DNA of 64,000 nucleotides from an uncultured Alistipes sp. (lineage in GTDB: Bacteria; Bacteroidota; Bacteroidia; Bacteroidales; Rikenellaceae). Below are positions 39,870 to 49,138 of this stretch, piece by piece. The notes below the pieces were generated by a model, which saw only the letters and a program-made list of their open reading frames with translations, had not been told where the DNA came from and made no database searches. Made by a program: the position numbers and the translations under genes. Numbering within the stretch: the first letter of the stretch is position 1; each line of letters starts with the position of its first letter. The stretch is taken from NCBI GenBank assembly GCA_900545315.1, contig UQYM01000003.1, positions 39,954-103,953 of the forward strand. Reading direction: 5' to 3'.

Positions 39870-40772
39870 ATGAGTTGGGACAAGGAGCTGAAAGATTATC
39901 GCTATTATCTTTCATTGGAGAAAAAACTCTCCGAAAATACCGTGCAAGCCTACCTGCATGATCTGGCACGTATTTCCAATTATATGGAACACACTTTCGG
40001 CATCACAGAGCCCGAAAAGGTAACAGCCGACCAGATCGAATCTTTTTTAGCCCACCTCTACGATACAGGTGTCGAGAAGGCTACCCAAGCCCGTGAATTG
40101 AGCGGCATCAAAAGTTTTTTCAACTATCTGATGCTCAACGACCGAATCGAAACAGCACCAACAGAATTCATCGAAGCCCCCAAAATCGGCCGAAAACTTC
40201 CCGATGTACTTTCCGTGCAAGAGATCAACGCCGTAATCGGCTCGATCGATCTGAGCAGCCGTTTCGGCCATCGCAACAAAGCCATGCTCGAAACCCTATA
40301 CAGTTGCGGGTTGCGGGTCAGTGAACTAATCACCCTGCGGATCAGCGATCTGTTTTTCACCGACGGTTTTATACGGGTAATCGGCAAAGGAGACAAACAA
40401 CGCTTGGTCCCGATCAGTGAAACGGCCATCCGTCTGATCACCCTCTATCTCGAACAGCGCCGAACCATGCCGGTCGATGAATATTACGCCGATACGCTCT
40501 TCCTGAACAACAAAGGGAAACCGCTGACGCGTGTAATGGTCTTTCACATTATCCGCGAGTGCGCCAAAGCGGCCGGCATTACCAAAAAGATCAGCCCGCA
40601 CACCTTCCGCCACTCGTTTGCCACACACCTGCTTGAGGGCGGAGCCAGTATCCGTCAAGTGCAGGAGATGTTGGGACATGAATCGATCTTAACCACCGAG
40701 ATCTACACCCATCTCGATAGCCGTAATTTACGGGACAGCGTCGAACAACACCATCCACTGTCCGATTATTGA
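39870..40772 (+). CDS. xerD: Tyrosine recombinase XerD
   Basis: A 300-residue tyrosine recombinase with the full catalytic set: Arg149 (CGLRVSEL), Lys173 (GKGDKQR), His244 and Arg247 (HTFRHSFATHL), His270 (LGHES) and Tyr279 (IYTHLD). The N-terminal SAM-like core-binding domain spans about residues 1-90. It resolves chromosome dimers at dif with its partner. XerD rather than XerC is suggested by length and the family pattern; no mobile-element context is present, so a phage or transposon integrase is unlikely. Confidence 0.88.
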   Translation: MSWDKELKDYRYYLSLEKKLSENTVQAYLHDLARISNYMEHTFGITEPEKVTADQIESFLAHLYDTGVEKATQARELSGIKSFFNYLMLNDRIETAPTEFIEAPKIGRKLPDVLSVQEINAVIGSIDLSSRFGHRNKAMLETLYSCGLRVSELITLRISDLFFTDGFIRVIGKGDKQRLVPISETAIRLITLYLEQRRTMPVDEYYADTLFLNNKGKPLTRVMVFHIIRECAKAAGITKKISPHTFRHSFATHLLEGGASIRQVQEMLGHESILTTEIYTHLDSRNLRDSVEQHHPLSDY

Positions 40773-41169
40773 CTCCAACGGTTTAGGACTCTTACCACGC
40801 ACTACCTACTTCCTGAGGAAGGCCCTTACTGGCAAGAATCCACAGAGAAACCATCATACGTCTATAACCAGATAATGGGTCGCTCTCGGTTATCAGATAT
40901 CAGAGTGCAGCATTCTCGTGTATTCACCAGTATGTCTGTTACTTCACATTACTCTGCGCAATCACTGCTCTGCAGGCCCACTGCTCACCCCGAAACACGG
41001 AAATCGCAGGAATAAAACTGACATCCCCTTCTACTTCGGTATGGCATACGGAATGCTTGCAAAAAAAAATGAGCATCCGACAGACAGTAACTCAGATCTT
41101 TACATAGTCTAACACAAAAATTCAGAGAAAAAATTTATCAATAAAAGTACACTTTCACCTCAATTCATC
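40773..41169. other. Gene-free stretch upstream of the trp leader
   Basis: About 400 bases without a recognised gene. No inverted repeat resembling a Trp repressor operator was noticed. Confidence 0.5.
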
Positions 41170-41177
41170 TATATTTG
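41170..41177 (+). promoter_or_regulatory. -7 box of the trp operon
   Basis: TATATTTG, exact TAnnTTTG. No clear -33 element. The transcript would start near 41183, about 38 bases before the leader peptide. Confidence 0.6.
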
Positions 41178-41220
41178 CTGCTGGAGGAATCAAGCAAAAC
41201 TCCGTTCAAAACACAAGATT

Positions 41221-41283
41221 ATGAATCGCATCTCTATGAACATCAACTTTTGGTGGTGGCGCTCGCAACTATTCAAGTCGTGA
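41221..41283 (+). CDS. trpL: trp operon leader peptide
   Basis: A 20-codon frame that contains three consecutive Trp codons (TGG TGG TGG at 41251-41259) and ends with TGA at 41281-41283. It is followed by a terminator hairpin and the trp structural genes. Three adjacent Trp codons in so short a frame in front of trp genes is the classical attenuation signal: ribosomes stall here when charged tRNA-Trp is scarce. Confidence 0.93.
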   Translation: MNRISMNINFWWWRSQLFKS

Positions 41284-41376
41284 GTGTAAGATGCGTGTAT
41301 ATACATTGATGAACTTTTAACAAGTAATCTTTTATATCGAGAAGCTGTCGAACTCACGACAGCTTCTCTTTTTTTG
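41277..41376 (+). promoter_or_regulatory. trp attenuator (terminator plus competing pairing)
   Basis: Terminator: perfect 12-bp stem (41339-41350 with 41357-41368), 6-base loop, then seven T. Alternative: GTCGTGAGT at 41277-41285, which spans the leader stop codon, is perfectly complementary to ACTCACGAC at 41352-41360, i.e. the terminator loop and the first part of its descending arm. A ribosome stalled at the Trp codons would leave 41277-41285 free; one that reaches the stop codon would cover it. Confidence 0.85.
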
Positions 41377-41419
41377 TGCCATTTCAATCTCAGACAAACA
41401 ACAAAACAATACCAATACG

Positions 41420-42622
41420 ATGAAGTACAACATTGACGAAAACGGTTACTACGGCCCCTTCGGCGGGGCGTACATCCCAGAGATCCTGTATGCGAATGTC
41501 GAAAATCTGCGCAAAAACTACCTGAAGGTGATGGCTGACCCCAGCTTCCAAAAAGAACTGGATAATCTGCTCCGCGATTACGTCGGACGTCCATCCCCCC
41601 TTTATTATGCCAAACGTCTCTCCGAAAAATACGGTACCCGCGTTTACCTCAAACGTGAAGACCTGAACCATACCGGTGCCCATAAAATCAACAACACGTT
41701 GGGGCAGATTCTGTTGGCCCGTCGCATGGGCAAGAAACGGATCATCGCCGAAACCGGAGCCGGACAGCACGGTGTGGCCACCGCTACCGTATGCGCCCTG
41801 ATGGATATGCCCTGCGTAGTCTATATGGGTGAGACCGATATTGCCCGTCAAAACCTCAACGTACAAAAGATGCAGATGCTGGGAGCAGAGGTTCGTTCCG
41901 TGACCAGCGGTAACAAAACCCTCAAAGATGCCACCAATGAGGCGATCCGTGACTGGTGCTGCCACCCCGCCGATACCTACTACATCATCGGCTCAACGGT
42001 CGGTCCGCACCCCTATCCCGATATGGTTGCCCGCTTCCAATCGGTCATCAGCCGCGAGATCAAAAAACAGCTTCTCGAAAAGGAGGGGCGGGATTATCCC
42101 GATTACCTGATTGCCTGCGTCGGAGGCGGAAGCAATGCAGCCGGGACCTTCTACGAATACCTCGAAGATGAGCGGGTACGGTTGATCGCTGCAGAGGCTG
42201 GCGGACTGGGAATCGACACCGACAAATCGGCTGCCACCATCCACCTGGGCCGAGATGGTATCATCCACGGCAGCCATACCTTGGTTATGCAGACCGAAGA
42301 TGGTCAGATTCTCGAGCCCTACTCCATTTCGGCCGGCCTTGACTATCCGGGAATCGGACCACTGCACGCCCATCTGGCAGCCACTCACCGTTCGGAGGTG
42401 CTGGCCATCACCGACCAGCAGGCTGTCGATGCCGCTTTCGAAACCACCCGTCTCGAAGGAATCATTCCAGCCCTCGAATCGGCTCACGCCTTGGCCGTGC
42501 TCGGTTGCAAAAAATTCAATCCGAACGATGTGGTAGTCATCACCGTCTCTGGCCGTGGAGACAAAGATATGGAGACCTACGTCAAACTCTTTAACGCTCA
42601 AAACCATGAAACCCGAAAATAA
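41420..42622 (+). CDS. trpB: Tryptophan synthase beta chain
   Basis: A 400-residue TrpB1-type enzyme joining indole and serine. The PLP lysine is Lys89 in HTGAHKINN; phosphate binding is by [10 protein letters not shown], and [11 protein letters not shown] and [14 protein letters not shown] blocks (here [13 protein letters not shown]) are present. First structural gene after the attenuator, as usual in Bacteroidota. It overlaps trpE by 17 bases. Confidence 0.97.
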   Translation: MKYNIDENGYYGPFGGAYIPEILYANVENLRKNYLKVMADPSFQKELDNLLRDYVGRPSPLYYAKRLSEKYGTRVYLKREDLNHTGAHKINNTLGQILLARRMGKKRIIAETGAGQHGVATATVCALMDMPCVVYMGETDIARQNLNVQKMQMLGAEVRSVTSGNKTLKDATNEAIRDWCCHPADTYYIIGSTVGPHPYPDMVARFQSVISREIKKQLLEKEGRDYPDYLIACVGGGSNAAGTFYEYLEDERVRLIAAEAGGLGIDTDKSAATIHLGRDGIIHGSHTLVMQTEDGQILEPYSISAGLDYPGIGPLHAHLAATHRSEVLAITDQQAVDAAFETTRLEGIIPALESAHALAVLGCKKFNPNDVVVITVSGRGDKDMETYVKLFNAQNHETRK

Positions 42623-44015
42623 AATCCAAATCATCGCCGAAAGCCGCACCTTTCTGGGCGACCTGCAAACCCCGGTGGGCATCTACCTGAAGGTCCGTGA
42701 CCTCTTTCCCGAATCGGTGCTGCTCGAAAGCTCGGACTACCACACCTCCGAAAACAGCTACTCCTTCATTGGCGTAGAGCCCATCGCCCGCTTCACCGTA
42801 AACGGAGATACCATTACCGAGGAGTTTCCCGACGGCAAGTCCGTTGATCTGACCATCGACAAAGATCACCCGCTGTGCGACCGGATGAACGACTTTCTGG
42901 CGCTGTTCAACGTCTCCGGCACCCCCGGACGCATCAACGGTCTTTTCGGATATACCTCGTACGATTGTGTCGCCCACTTCGAAAACGTACAGATCACCAA
43001 GCCACAAATCGACCAGGTTCCGCAAATGGCCTACATCTTCTTTCGGTATGTCATCACGGTCAACCACATGCGGAACGAAATGACCGTCACCGAAAACCGT
43101 CCCATCGACTCTCCTTCAGGCATCGACAACATGCTCAGCATCCTCAACAGTAAGAACTACGCCTCCTACGACTTCCATACCGTCGGCGAGATCACCTCTC
43201 CCATCAGCGACGAACAGTACATGGAGATGGTTCGCAAAGGAATCAGTCACTGCCTGCGAGGCGATGTTTTCCAAATTGTGCTTTCACGGCGTTTCATGCA
43301 GGCCTTCCGGGGAGACGACTTCAAAGTATATCGGGCCCTACGTTCCATCAACCCCTCTCCCTACCTTTTCTATTTCGATTTCGGTTCGTACCGCATCTTT
43401 GGCTCGTCACCCGAAACCCACCTCAAAGTAATTGGCGATACCGCCACCATCGATCCCATCGCCGGCACCTTCCGCCGTACCGGAAACGACCAGGCCGACC
43501 ACGAACTGGCTGTCAAACTACGCGACGATCCCAAAGAGAATGCCGAACATGTCATGTTGGTCGATCTGGCCCGCAATGACCTGAACCGCAACACAACCGG
43601 CGTCTATGTCAAATCCTACAAAGAGATTCAATTCTACTCACACGTTATTCACATGGTATCTCGCGTGTGCGGCCACGTCGCCCCGGATACCAACCGTATC
43701 CGACTCTTCGCCGACACCTTCCCGGCCGGCACCCTTTCGGGAGCTCCGAAAGTTCGGGCGATGCAGCTGATCGACGAAATCGAAAGCCACGCCCGTGGAG
43801 TTTATGGCGGTTGCATCGGCTACATCGGGTTCGACAACACCCTCAACCACGCCATTACGATCCGTACCTTCCTCAGCCGCGATAATGTGCTGCACTTTCA
43901 GGCCGGTGCGGGAATCGTCGCCAAATCGGACCCGCACAACGAACTGATGGAGGGCAAAGGCAAATTGGGAGCCCTGCGCAAAGCAATTCAAATGGCCGAA
44001 GAACTGAAAAATTAA
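42606..44015 (+). CDS. trpE: Anthranilate synthase component I
   Basis: A 469-residue chorismate-binding enzyme. The ATG at 42606 (MKPENKIQ) gives the normal N-terminus with [18 protein letters not shown], whose LLES motif is the Trp feedback site. Catalytic blocks: [36 protein letters not shown] and IRTFL. It makes anthranilate from chorismate with ammonia delivered by TrpG. It overlaps trpB by 17 bases. Confidence 0.96.
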   Translation: MKPENKIQIIAESRTFLGDLQTPVGIYLKVRDLFPESVLLESSDYHTSENSYSFIGVEPIARFTVNGDTITEEFPDGKSVDLTIDKDHPLCDRMNDFLALFNVSGTPGRINGLFGYTSYDCVAHFENVQITKPQIDQVPQMAYIFFRYVITVNHMRNEMTVTENRPIDSPSGIDNMLSILNSKNYASYDFHTVGEITSPISDEQYMEMVRKGISHCLRGDVFQIVLSRRFMQAFRGDDFKVYRALRSINPSPYLFYFDFGSYRIFGSSPETHLKVIGDTATIDPIAGTFRRTGNDQADHELAVKLRDDPKENAEHVMLVDLARNDLNRNTTGVYVKSYKEIQFYSHVIHMVSRVCGHVAPDTNRIRLFADTFPAGTLSGAPKVRAMQLIDEIESHARGVYGGCIGYIGFDNTLNHAITIRTFLSRDNVLHFQAGAGIVAKSDPHNELMEGKGKLGALRKAIQMAEELKN

Positions 44016-44035
44016 TCGCTTAAATACACACCACC

Positions 44036-44602
44036 ATGAAACTGTTGGTTTTTGACAATTACGACTCCTTTACATACAACATCGTACAGCTGCTGCGCGA
44101 AGCAGGTATCGATCAGATCACGGTTGCCCGCAACGACCAAATCGCACTGGAAAAGATCGCCGATTTTGACAAGATTGTGCTCTCCCCCGGACCCGGTATT
44201 CCCTCCGAAGCTGGATTGTTGCTTCCCCTGATTCGGGAATATGCCCCCAGCAAAAGCATTCTGGGAATCTGCCTCGGCGAACAGGCCATCGGCGAAGCCT
44301 TCGGGGCCACACTCTCCAACCTCAAAGAGGTCTATCACGGCATCGCCAGTCAGATCCACGTCGTCGCTCCCGATCCACTGTTTGCAGGACTGCCCGAAAC
44401 CTTCGAAGCGGGTCGATACCACAGCTGGATCGTCGATAAGGAGAACTTCCCCGAAGAGCTCGAAATCACGGCCGAAGATGACAACGGTCGAATCATGGCC
44501 CTGGCTCATCGACGATACGATGTGCGAGGCCTACAGTTTCACCCCGAATCGGTGCTCACGCCCGTCAGCCGTTCGCTGATTGAGAACTGGCTGAAGGCAT
44601 AA
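44036..44602 (+). CDS. trpG: Anthranilate synthase component II (glutamine amidotransferase)
   Basis: A 188-residue class I glutamine amidotransferase. The triad is Cys79 (GICLGEQAIGEAFG), His169 and Glu171 (QFHPESV). The nucleophile motif has Glu where most homologues have His (GHQAI), with unknown effect. It starts 20 bases after trpE, which fixes its role in tryptophan rather than folate synthesis, although dual-use PabA-type enzymes exist. Confidence 0.95.
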   Translation: MKLLVFDNYDSFTYNIVQLLREAGIDQITVARNDQIALEKIADFDKIVLSPGPGIPSEAGLLLPLIREYAPSKSILGICLGEQAIGEAFGATLSNLKEVYHGIASQIHVVAPDPLFAGLPETFEAGRYHSWIVDKENFPEELEITAEDDNGRIMALAHRRYDVRGLQFHPESVLTPVSRSLIENWLKA

Positions 44603-44745
44603 CCACTCCAAGGGCCTCCCTCCGTTGGGGAATGATTCTCCTAACGTGCTCAATCCATCTGATCAAACCAATGGAAGATCGTCATTCTCTACACCCGAAC
44701 ACAACAACTATCCCTTTACCCTCAACATCTATTTAACAGCAAACC

Positions 44746-45741
44746 ATGAAAAATCTACTATACAGACTCTTCGAAAACAGCTATCTCGACCGGGATGAGG
44801 CCCGTGACGTGCTGATCCGCATGGCACACGGCCAATACAACGACAGTCAGATCGCCGCCTTTATCACCGTGTTCCTGATGCGCAGCATCACCCTCAACGA
44901 ACTGGCCGGATTCCGGGAAGCGCTGCTCGAGATGCGTGTACCGGTCGATCTCTCGGAGTTCAATGCTATCGATATCGTCGGAACCGGTGGCGACAACAAA
45001 AACACCTTTAACATCTCCACAGCTGCCTGCGTCGTAACTGCAGCAGCAGGCTATCCGGTCATCAAACACGGTAACTACGGAGCCACCTCCGTCAGCGGTT
45101 CATCAAACGTGATCGAGGCTCATGGCGTGAAGTTCACGCGCGATACCGACCAGCTCAAACGGTCACTCGAAGGGTGCAACATGGCCTTCCTCCATGCTCA
45201 GTTCTTCAACCCGGCCCTCAAAGCCGTCGCCCCGGTTCGAAAAGCCCTCGGCGTCCGTACCTTCTTCAACATCCTGGGCCCGCTGGTCAACCCCTCACTG
45301 CCACATCACCAGCTGCTCGGCGTCTATAACCTGAAGCTGGGACGTCTCTACAACTACCTCTACCAGCAGACCGACACCCGATATACAATCGTCACCACAC
45401 TGGATGGCTACGACGAAATTTCGCTCACAGACGACTTCAAAGTCTTCTCCAACGACGGGGAGATGATCGTCTCTCCCGAAGAGATCGGCATGACCCGTTG
45501 TACGGAACAGGATCTCAGCGGCGGCGCCAGCGTAGCTGAGGCGGCCGCCATCTTCGACAAGGTGTTGGACAACACGGCAACCCCCGCACAAAAAAATGCC
45601 GTTGCGGTAAATGCCGCCTACGCCATCCACAATTTCGAACCTCAACGGCCTATTACGGAGTGTATTGCCCAGGCCCTTGAAACCATCGAGAGCGGACGGG
45701 CAAAGGCCACCTTCCGTAAATTTGTCGAATTGAACTCCTAA
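44746..45741 (+). CDS. trpD: Anthranilate phosphoribosyltransferase
   Basis: A 331-residue TrpD. The PRPP-binding motif GTGGDNKNTFNIST is near residues 83-96, followed by KHGNYGATSVSGSSNV and VRKALGVRTFFNILGPLVNP. It adds phosphoribose to anthranilate. A 143-base gap separates it from trpG, the largest in the operon; no terminator or promoter was seen in that gap. Confidence 0.96.
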   Translation: MKNLLYRLFENSYLDRDEARDVLIRMAHGQYNDSQIAAFITVFLMRSITLNELAGFREALLEMRVPVDLSEFNAIDIVGTGGDNKNTFNISTAACVVTAAAGYPVIKHGNYGATSVSGSSNVIEAHGVKFTRDTDQLKRSLEGCNMAFLHAQFFNPALKAVAPVRKALGVRTFFNILGPLVNPSLPHHQLLGVYNLKLGRLYNYLYQQTDTRYTIVTTLDGYDEISLTDDFKVFSNDGEMIVSPEEIGMTRCTEQDLSGGASVAEAAAIFDKVLDNTATPAQKNAVAVNAAYAIHNFEPQRPITECIAQALETIESGRAKATFRKFVELNS

Positions 45742-45753
45742 ATGCTCCCTTCC

Positions 45754-46566
45754 ATGAATATCCTCGAACAGATCCTCGCCACCAAACAGCAGGAGGTGGC
45801 CGCTGCCAGAAAACAGAAATCTCTGGCCGCACTCGAAGCCGAAGCCACAGCCACTACACGCCGAGCCTACTCGTTGCGTGCAGCGCTGCTTGGTTCGCAG
45901 ACGGGTATTATCGCCGAGTTCAAACGTAAATCGCCCTCAAAAGGCTTTATCAAAGAGCATGCAGAGGTAACCTCCATCACCACCGGATATGCACAGGCCG
46001 GAGCTGCGGCCCTCTCCATTCTGACCGACCGAGACTACTTTGCCGGCGATCTGAACGACTTGCAGGAGGCACGGCCTCACCTGTCCATTCCCATCCTGAG
46101 GAAAGATTTTATCATCGATCCCTACCAGATCTGTCAAGCACGGATTGCCGGAGCCGATGCCATTTTGCTGATTGCTGCAGCGCTTACACCGGGACAGGTC
46201 GAACGTCTAGCCGCATATGCCCACGCACTTGGGCTGGAGGTATTGCTTGAGATACACCGCGCAGAGGAGTTGGATGCCCTGTGCAACTCGGTGGATGTAG
46301 TCGGCGTCAACAACCGCGATCTGACCACCTTTCACACCGATCCGGCACAATCTTTTGCACTGATCCAACACATTCCGCAACAGTTTGTCAAAATTTCGGA
46401 AAGCGGGCTTGCCGATCCTCAGACCGTTGCCCAGCTGTGTCAAGCAGGATTCAACGGATTCCTGATGGGCGAACGTTTTATGAAGACGGCCGACCCGGCT
46501 GCCGCCCTGCAAACGTTTATTCAAGAGCTGACCCACTGCAACTCCCATAACGAGTCCCGATCATGA
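45754..46566 (+). CDS. trpC: Indole-3-glycerol phosphate synthase
   Basis: A 270-residue (beta/alpha)8 enzyme with IAEFKRKSPSKGFI, ILRKDFIIDPYQI, GVNNRDLTTF and ISESGL blocks. The ATG at 45754 (MNILEQILATKQQEV) matches family starts; an in-frame ATG lies 12 bases upstream, adjoining the trpD stop. It closes the ring of the anthranilate-derived ribulose phosphate. It overlaps trpF by 4 bases. TrpC and TrpF are separate here, unlike in enterobacteria. Confidence 0.95.
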   Translation: MNILEQILATKQQEVAAARKQKSLAALEAEATATTRRAYSLRAALLGSQTGIIAEFKRKSPSKGFIKEHAEVTSITTGYAQAGAAALSILTDRDYFAGDLNDLQEARPHLSIPILRKDFIIDPYQICQARIAGADAILLIAAALTPGQVERLAAYAHALGLEVLLEIHRAEELDALCNSVDVVGVNNRDLTTFHTDPAQSFALIQHIPQQFVKISESGLADPQTVAQLCQAGFNGFLMGERFMKTADPAAALQTFIQELTHCNSHNESRS

Positions 46567-47192
46567 AAATCAAAATTTGTGGCATGCGTGAACCGGACAA
46601 CATCCGGCAGGTGACCGACCTTCACCCGGACTACATGGGATTTATCTTCTGGTCCGGCTCTCCGCGTAATGCCTGCCAACTCGATCCTGCAGCCCTCGCC
46701 ACAGTACCACAAACCATTCGACGGGTCGGCGTCTTTGTCAACGAAACCGAAGAGCAGGTCATCCGTACCGCACAGAGATACCGACTCGATCTGGTCCAAC
46801 TGCACGGACATGAGTCGCCCGAAACCTGCCGGCGGATCAACCGAATCGTTCCGGTGATCAAAGCTCTCTCCGTAGCCACCCAGACCGATCTGGAACAGAC
46901 TCAACGCTATCAGGATTGCTGCTCAATCCTGCTGTTGGACACCAAGACCCCCACATACGGCGGTTCGGGACAACAGTTCGACTGGAGCCTGCTCGAACAC
47001 TACACCGGCCCTCTCCCCTTCCTGCTCAGTGGAGGCATCGGACCTCAAGATGCCAAACGGCTTCTCGGCCTAAGACATCACGCACTACTGGGTTTCGATC
47101 TAAACAGTCGTTTTGAAAGCGCTCCGGGACACAAAGAGTACAACTTGCTCAAACCATTTATCGAACAATTCAAAAAACAGAACCATGAATAG
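46563..47192 (+). CDS. trpF: Phosphoribosylanthranilate isomerase
   Basis: A 209-residue TrpF with the catalytic Cys in KICGMREPDNI, then MGFIFWSGSPRN, VQLHGHESPE, LLDTKTPTYGGSGQQFDW and LSGGIGPQDA. It isomerises phosphoribosylanthranilate to the ribulose form. It overlaps trpC by 4 bases and trpA by 8. Confidence 0.95.
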   Translation: MKIKICGMREPDNIRQVTDLHPDYMGFIFWSGSPRNACQLDPAALATVPQTIRRVGVFVNETEEQVIRTAQRYRLDLVQLHGHESPETCRRINRIVPVIKALSVATQTDLEQTQRYQDCCSILLLDTKTPTYGGSGQQFDWSLLEHYTGPLPFLLSGGIGPQDAKRLLGLRHHALLGFDLNSRFESAPGHKEYNLLKPFIEQFKKQNHE

Positions 47193-47958
47193 AATAGATC
47201 ATCTTTTTCAAGTCAAAACTTCAGGCATTGTATCGGTTTACTTCACGGCCGGATACCCCAAATTGGACGATACCACCGAGATCATCCGTGCACTTGCTGC
47301 ACGCGGTACTGATCTGATCGAAATCGGCGTCCCCTTTTCCGATCCGATGGCCGACGGTAAAACCATTCAAAACAGCAGTACTGTTGCATTAAAGAACGGC
47401 ATGACCATGAAAAAGCTGTTCGAACAGCTGAAAGATATTCGTCAGGATGTAACCATACCGTTGATTTTAATGGGCTATCTCAACCCCGTCATGCAGTATG
47501 GCATCGAACACTTTTGCCAAAGCTGCGCAGAGATCGGGATTGACGGCGTTATTCTGCCCGACCTTCCGTTGAACGACTACCTGCGAGACTTCAAACCACT
47601 GGCCGATAAATATGACCTGCGTTTCACCATGCTGATTACTCCCGAAACCTCGGACGAACGCATCAAACTGATCGATCAACACACCAACGGTTTCATCTAT
47701 ATGGTCTCCACAGCGGCCACCACCGGTACGCAAGACCATTTCTCCGATAGTACCATCCAGTATTTCGAACGGATCAACACCATGAAACTGCGCAATCCTC
47801 GCCTGATCGGATTTGGTATCTCCAACCCGGAAACACTGCAAGCGGCCCAACAACATGCCGCCGGTGCAATTATCGGCAGCGGTTTCATCAAAACGCTCGA
47901 CTCCACCTCCACCATTCCTCAGGCTGTTGAAAAGCTGTACCACCAATTAGGATTATAA
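47185..47958 (+). CDS. trpA: Tryptophan synthase alpha chain
   Basis: A 257-residue TrpA that releases indole from indole-3-glycerol phosphate. Catalytic Glu in DLIEIGVPFSDPMADG and Asp in GVILPDLPLNDY; the flexible loop region contains VSTAATTGTQ. The ATG at 47185 overlaps the trpF stop (ATGAATAG). Last gene of the operon; no clear terminator follows. Confidence 0.96.
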   Translation: MNRIDHLFQVKTSGIVSVYFTAGYPKLDDTTEIIRALAARGTDLIEIGVPFSDPMADGKTIQNSSTVALKNGMTMKKLFEQLKDIRQDVTIPLILMGYLNPVMQYGIEHFCQSCAEIGIDGVILPDLPLNDYLRDFKPLADKYDLRFTMLITPETSDERIKLIDQHTNGFIYMVSTAATTGTQDHFSDSTIQYFERINTMKLRNPRLIGFGISNPETLQAAQQHAAGAIIGSGFIKTLDSTSTIPQAVEKLYHQLGL

Positions 47959-48142
47959 CAGTCTAAATATCAATATATTCAGAATAAAAAATCAAAAAAA
48001 AGTAACCTTTGGCGCAATTTCTGATCTTACCGGCATGAAAAGTGCTCTTTTCAGTCAAAATAGAGAGAAAACGTTCACTTTATTTTTAGGATCAATAAAA
48101 AAGTGCTATATTCGTTTTATCAACCTCATAAATAATTGAGCT

Positions 48143-48721
48143 ATGAAAAAATTACTTTTTCTCGTTCTGGGGCTGGCAGGCTTGTGTACGGCAGCGTCGG
48201 CTCAAACCGGTTTCGGCTGGGGTGTTAAAGGTGGTCTGAATTTAACCGGTGCAACGAACCTCGGAGATAATACTCAAACTAAAACGGGCATAGTAGTAGG
48301 TGCTTTTGCGGACTATCGCTTCACCGATCATTTCGCACTGTCTGCTGATGTACTTTATTCTCGTCAAGGCGCTAGCATGGGTAAAAACGATGAGGGTGTT
48401 CGTATCAAAGGTAGATTAAACTATTTGAACGTTCCTATTTTGGCCAACTATTATATCATTGGAGGCTTAGCTGTTAAAGCAGGTATTCAACCTGGTTTCT
48501 TATTAAGCAGCAAAAGAATTATCAAATATGATGGTAATACAGACAAAAGAAATATAGAAGGATTATCGGGTGCCGACTTCTCAATTCCTGTTGGCGTTTC
48601 GTATGACTGCCCATTTGGTATCATTCTTGAAGCGCGCTATAATATTGGTGTAACCAACATCGATTCAGGAGGGTCCTCTCGCAATAGCGTATTCTCAATT
48701 ATGGTCGGTTACCGATTCTAA
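48143..48721 (+). CDS. Small outer-membrane beta-barrel protein (PorT-like)
   Basis: A 192-residue protein with a clear signal peptide (MKKLLFLVLGLAGLCTAASAQ). The mature part has the alternating pattern of an eight-strand barrel (GWGVKGGLNLTG, GIVVGAFADYRFTDHFALSADVLYSRQGA) and ends in an aromatic residue (VGYRF), the usual outer-membrane insertion signal. It resembles the outer-membrane beta-barrel/PorT-like group of Bacteroidota. Role unknown. TATATTCG upstream (about 48107) may be a weak -7 box. Its own terminator follows, so it is monocistronic. Confidence 0.85.
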   Translation: MKKLLFLVLGLAGLCTAASAQTGFGWGVKGGLNLTGATNLGDNTQTKTGIVVGAFADYRFTDHFALSADVLYSRQGASMGKNDEGVRIKGRLNYLNVPILANYYIIGGLAVKAGIQPGFLLSSKRIIKYDGNTDKRNIEGLSGADFSIPVGVSYDCPFGIILEARYNIGVTNIDSGGSSRNSVFSIMVGYRF

Positions 48722-48743
48722 TAGACCGGTTCAAAATAAGATT

Positions 48744-48782
48744 AACAAGAGGTCGGAAATTTCCGACCTCTTGTTGTTTTGT
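48744..48782 (+). terminator. Intrinsic terminator of the barrel gene
   Basis: Perfect palindrome of 16-base arms (48744-48759 with 48760-48775), followed by GTTTTGTT. Confidence 0.88.
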
Positions 48783-48815
48783 TCCCTTTCGCCTGTTTGC
48801 TTGGACCCGTAGAAA

Positions 48816-48923
48816 ATGAAAATATTCTACGTCCTCTTACTCTTCCTGTTTGCTGCCGTCTCCGCTGCGGGCCAAACACTCAATCACAGCACTATGCAGT
48901 CTTTCGTGCAGACAGCTCCTTGA
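48816..48923 (+). pseudogene. Signal-peptide remnant of a secreted protein
   Basis: A 35-codon frame from ATG at 48816. It begins with a convincing signal peptide (MKIFYVLLLFLFAAVSAAGQ), runs 15 residues further and stops. A neighbouring frame stays open for about 40 bases more. This looks like the start of a secreted protein whose remainder is lost; a functional micro-protein is less likely. Confidence 0.45.
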
Positions 48924-49138
48924 TTATCCCCAATGAGGTGCCCAACAGTCCAATATCCTGAAACGAGACAGCTATCGCTTGATCCATGCAAGGTTTATCA
49001 AGAAAATTGAGCGAACCTTTGTTGATTATCCCTATTTTTGAATTTGTATTTTAGTCTGTTGACACATACAAAGAAGAGCCCAATAATCTTCTTATCAATC
49101 AACGCAACCCGAAACGAAACTTGTAACTCAATAAAAAA
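48924..49138. promoter_or_regulatory. Leader region of the sirtuin gene
   Basis: TATTTTTG at 49033-49040 is an exact -7 box and would give a leader of about 95 bases. No riboswitch was recognised in it. Confidence 0.5.

Noticed and set aside
39870..40772. Reading xerD as an integrase of a mobile element
   Set aside because: No attachment repeats, transfer genes or cargo nearby; it sits next to prmA and has XerD length and motifs.
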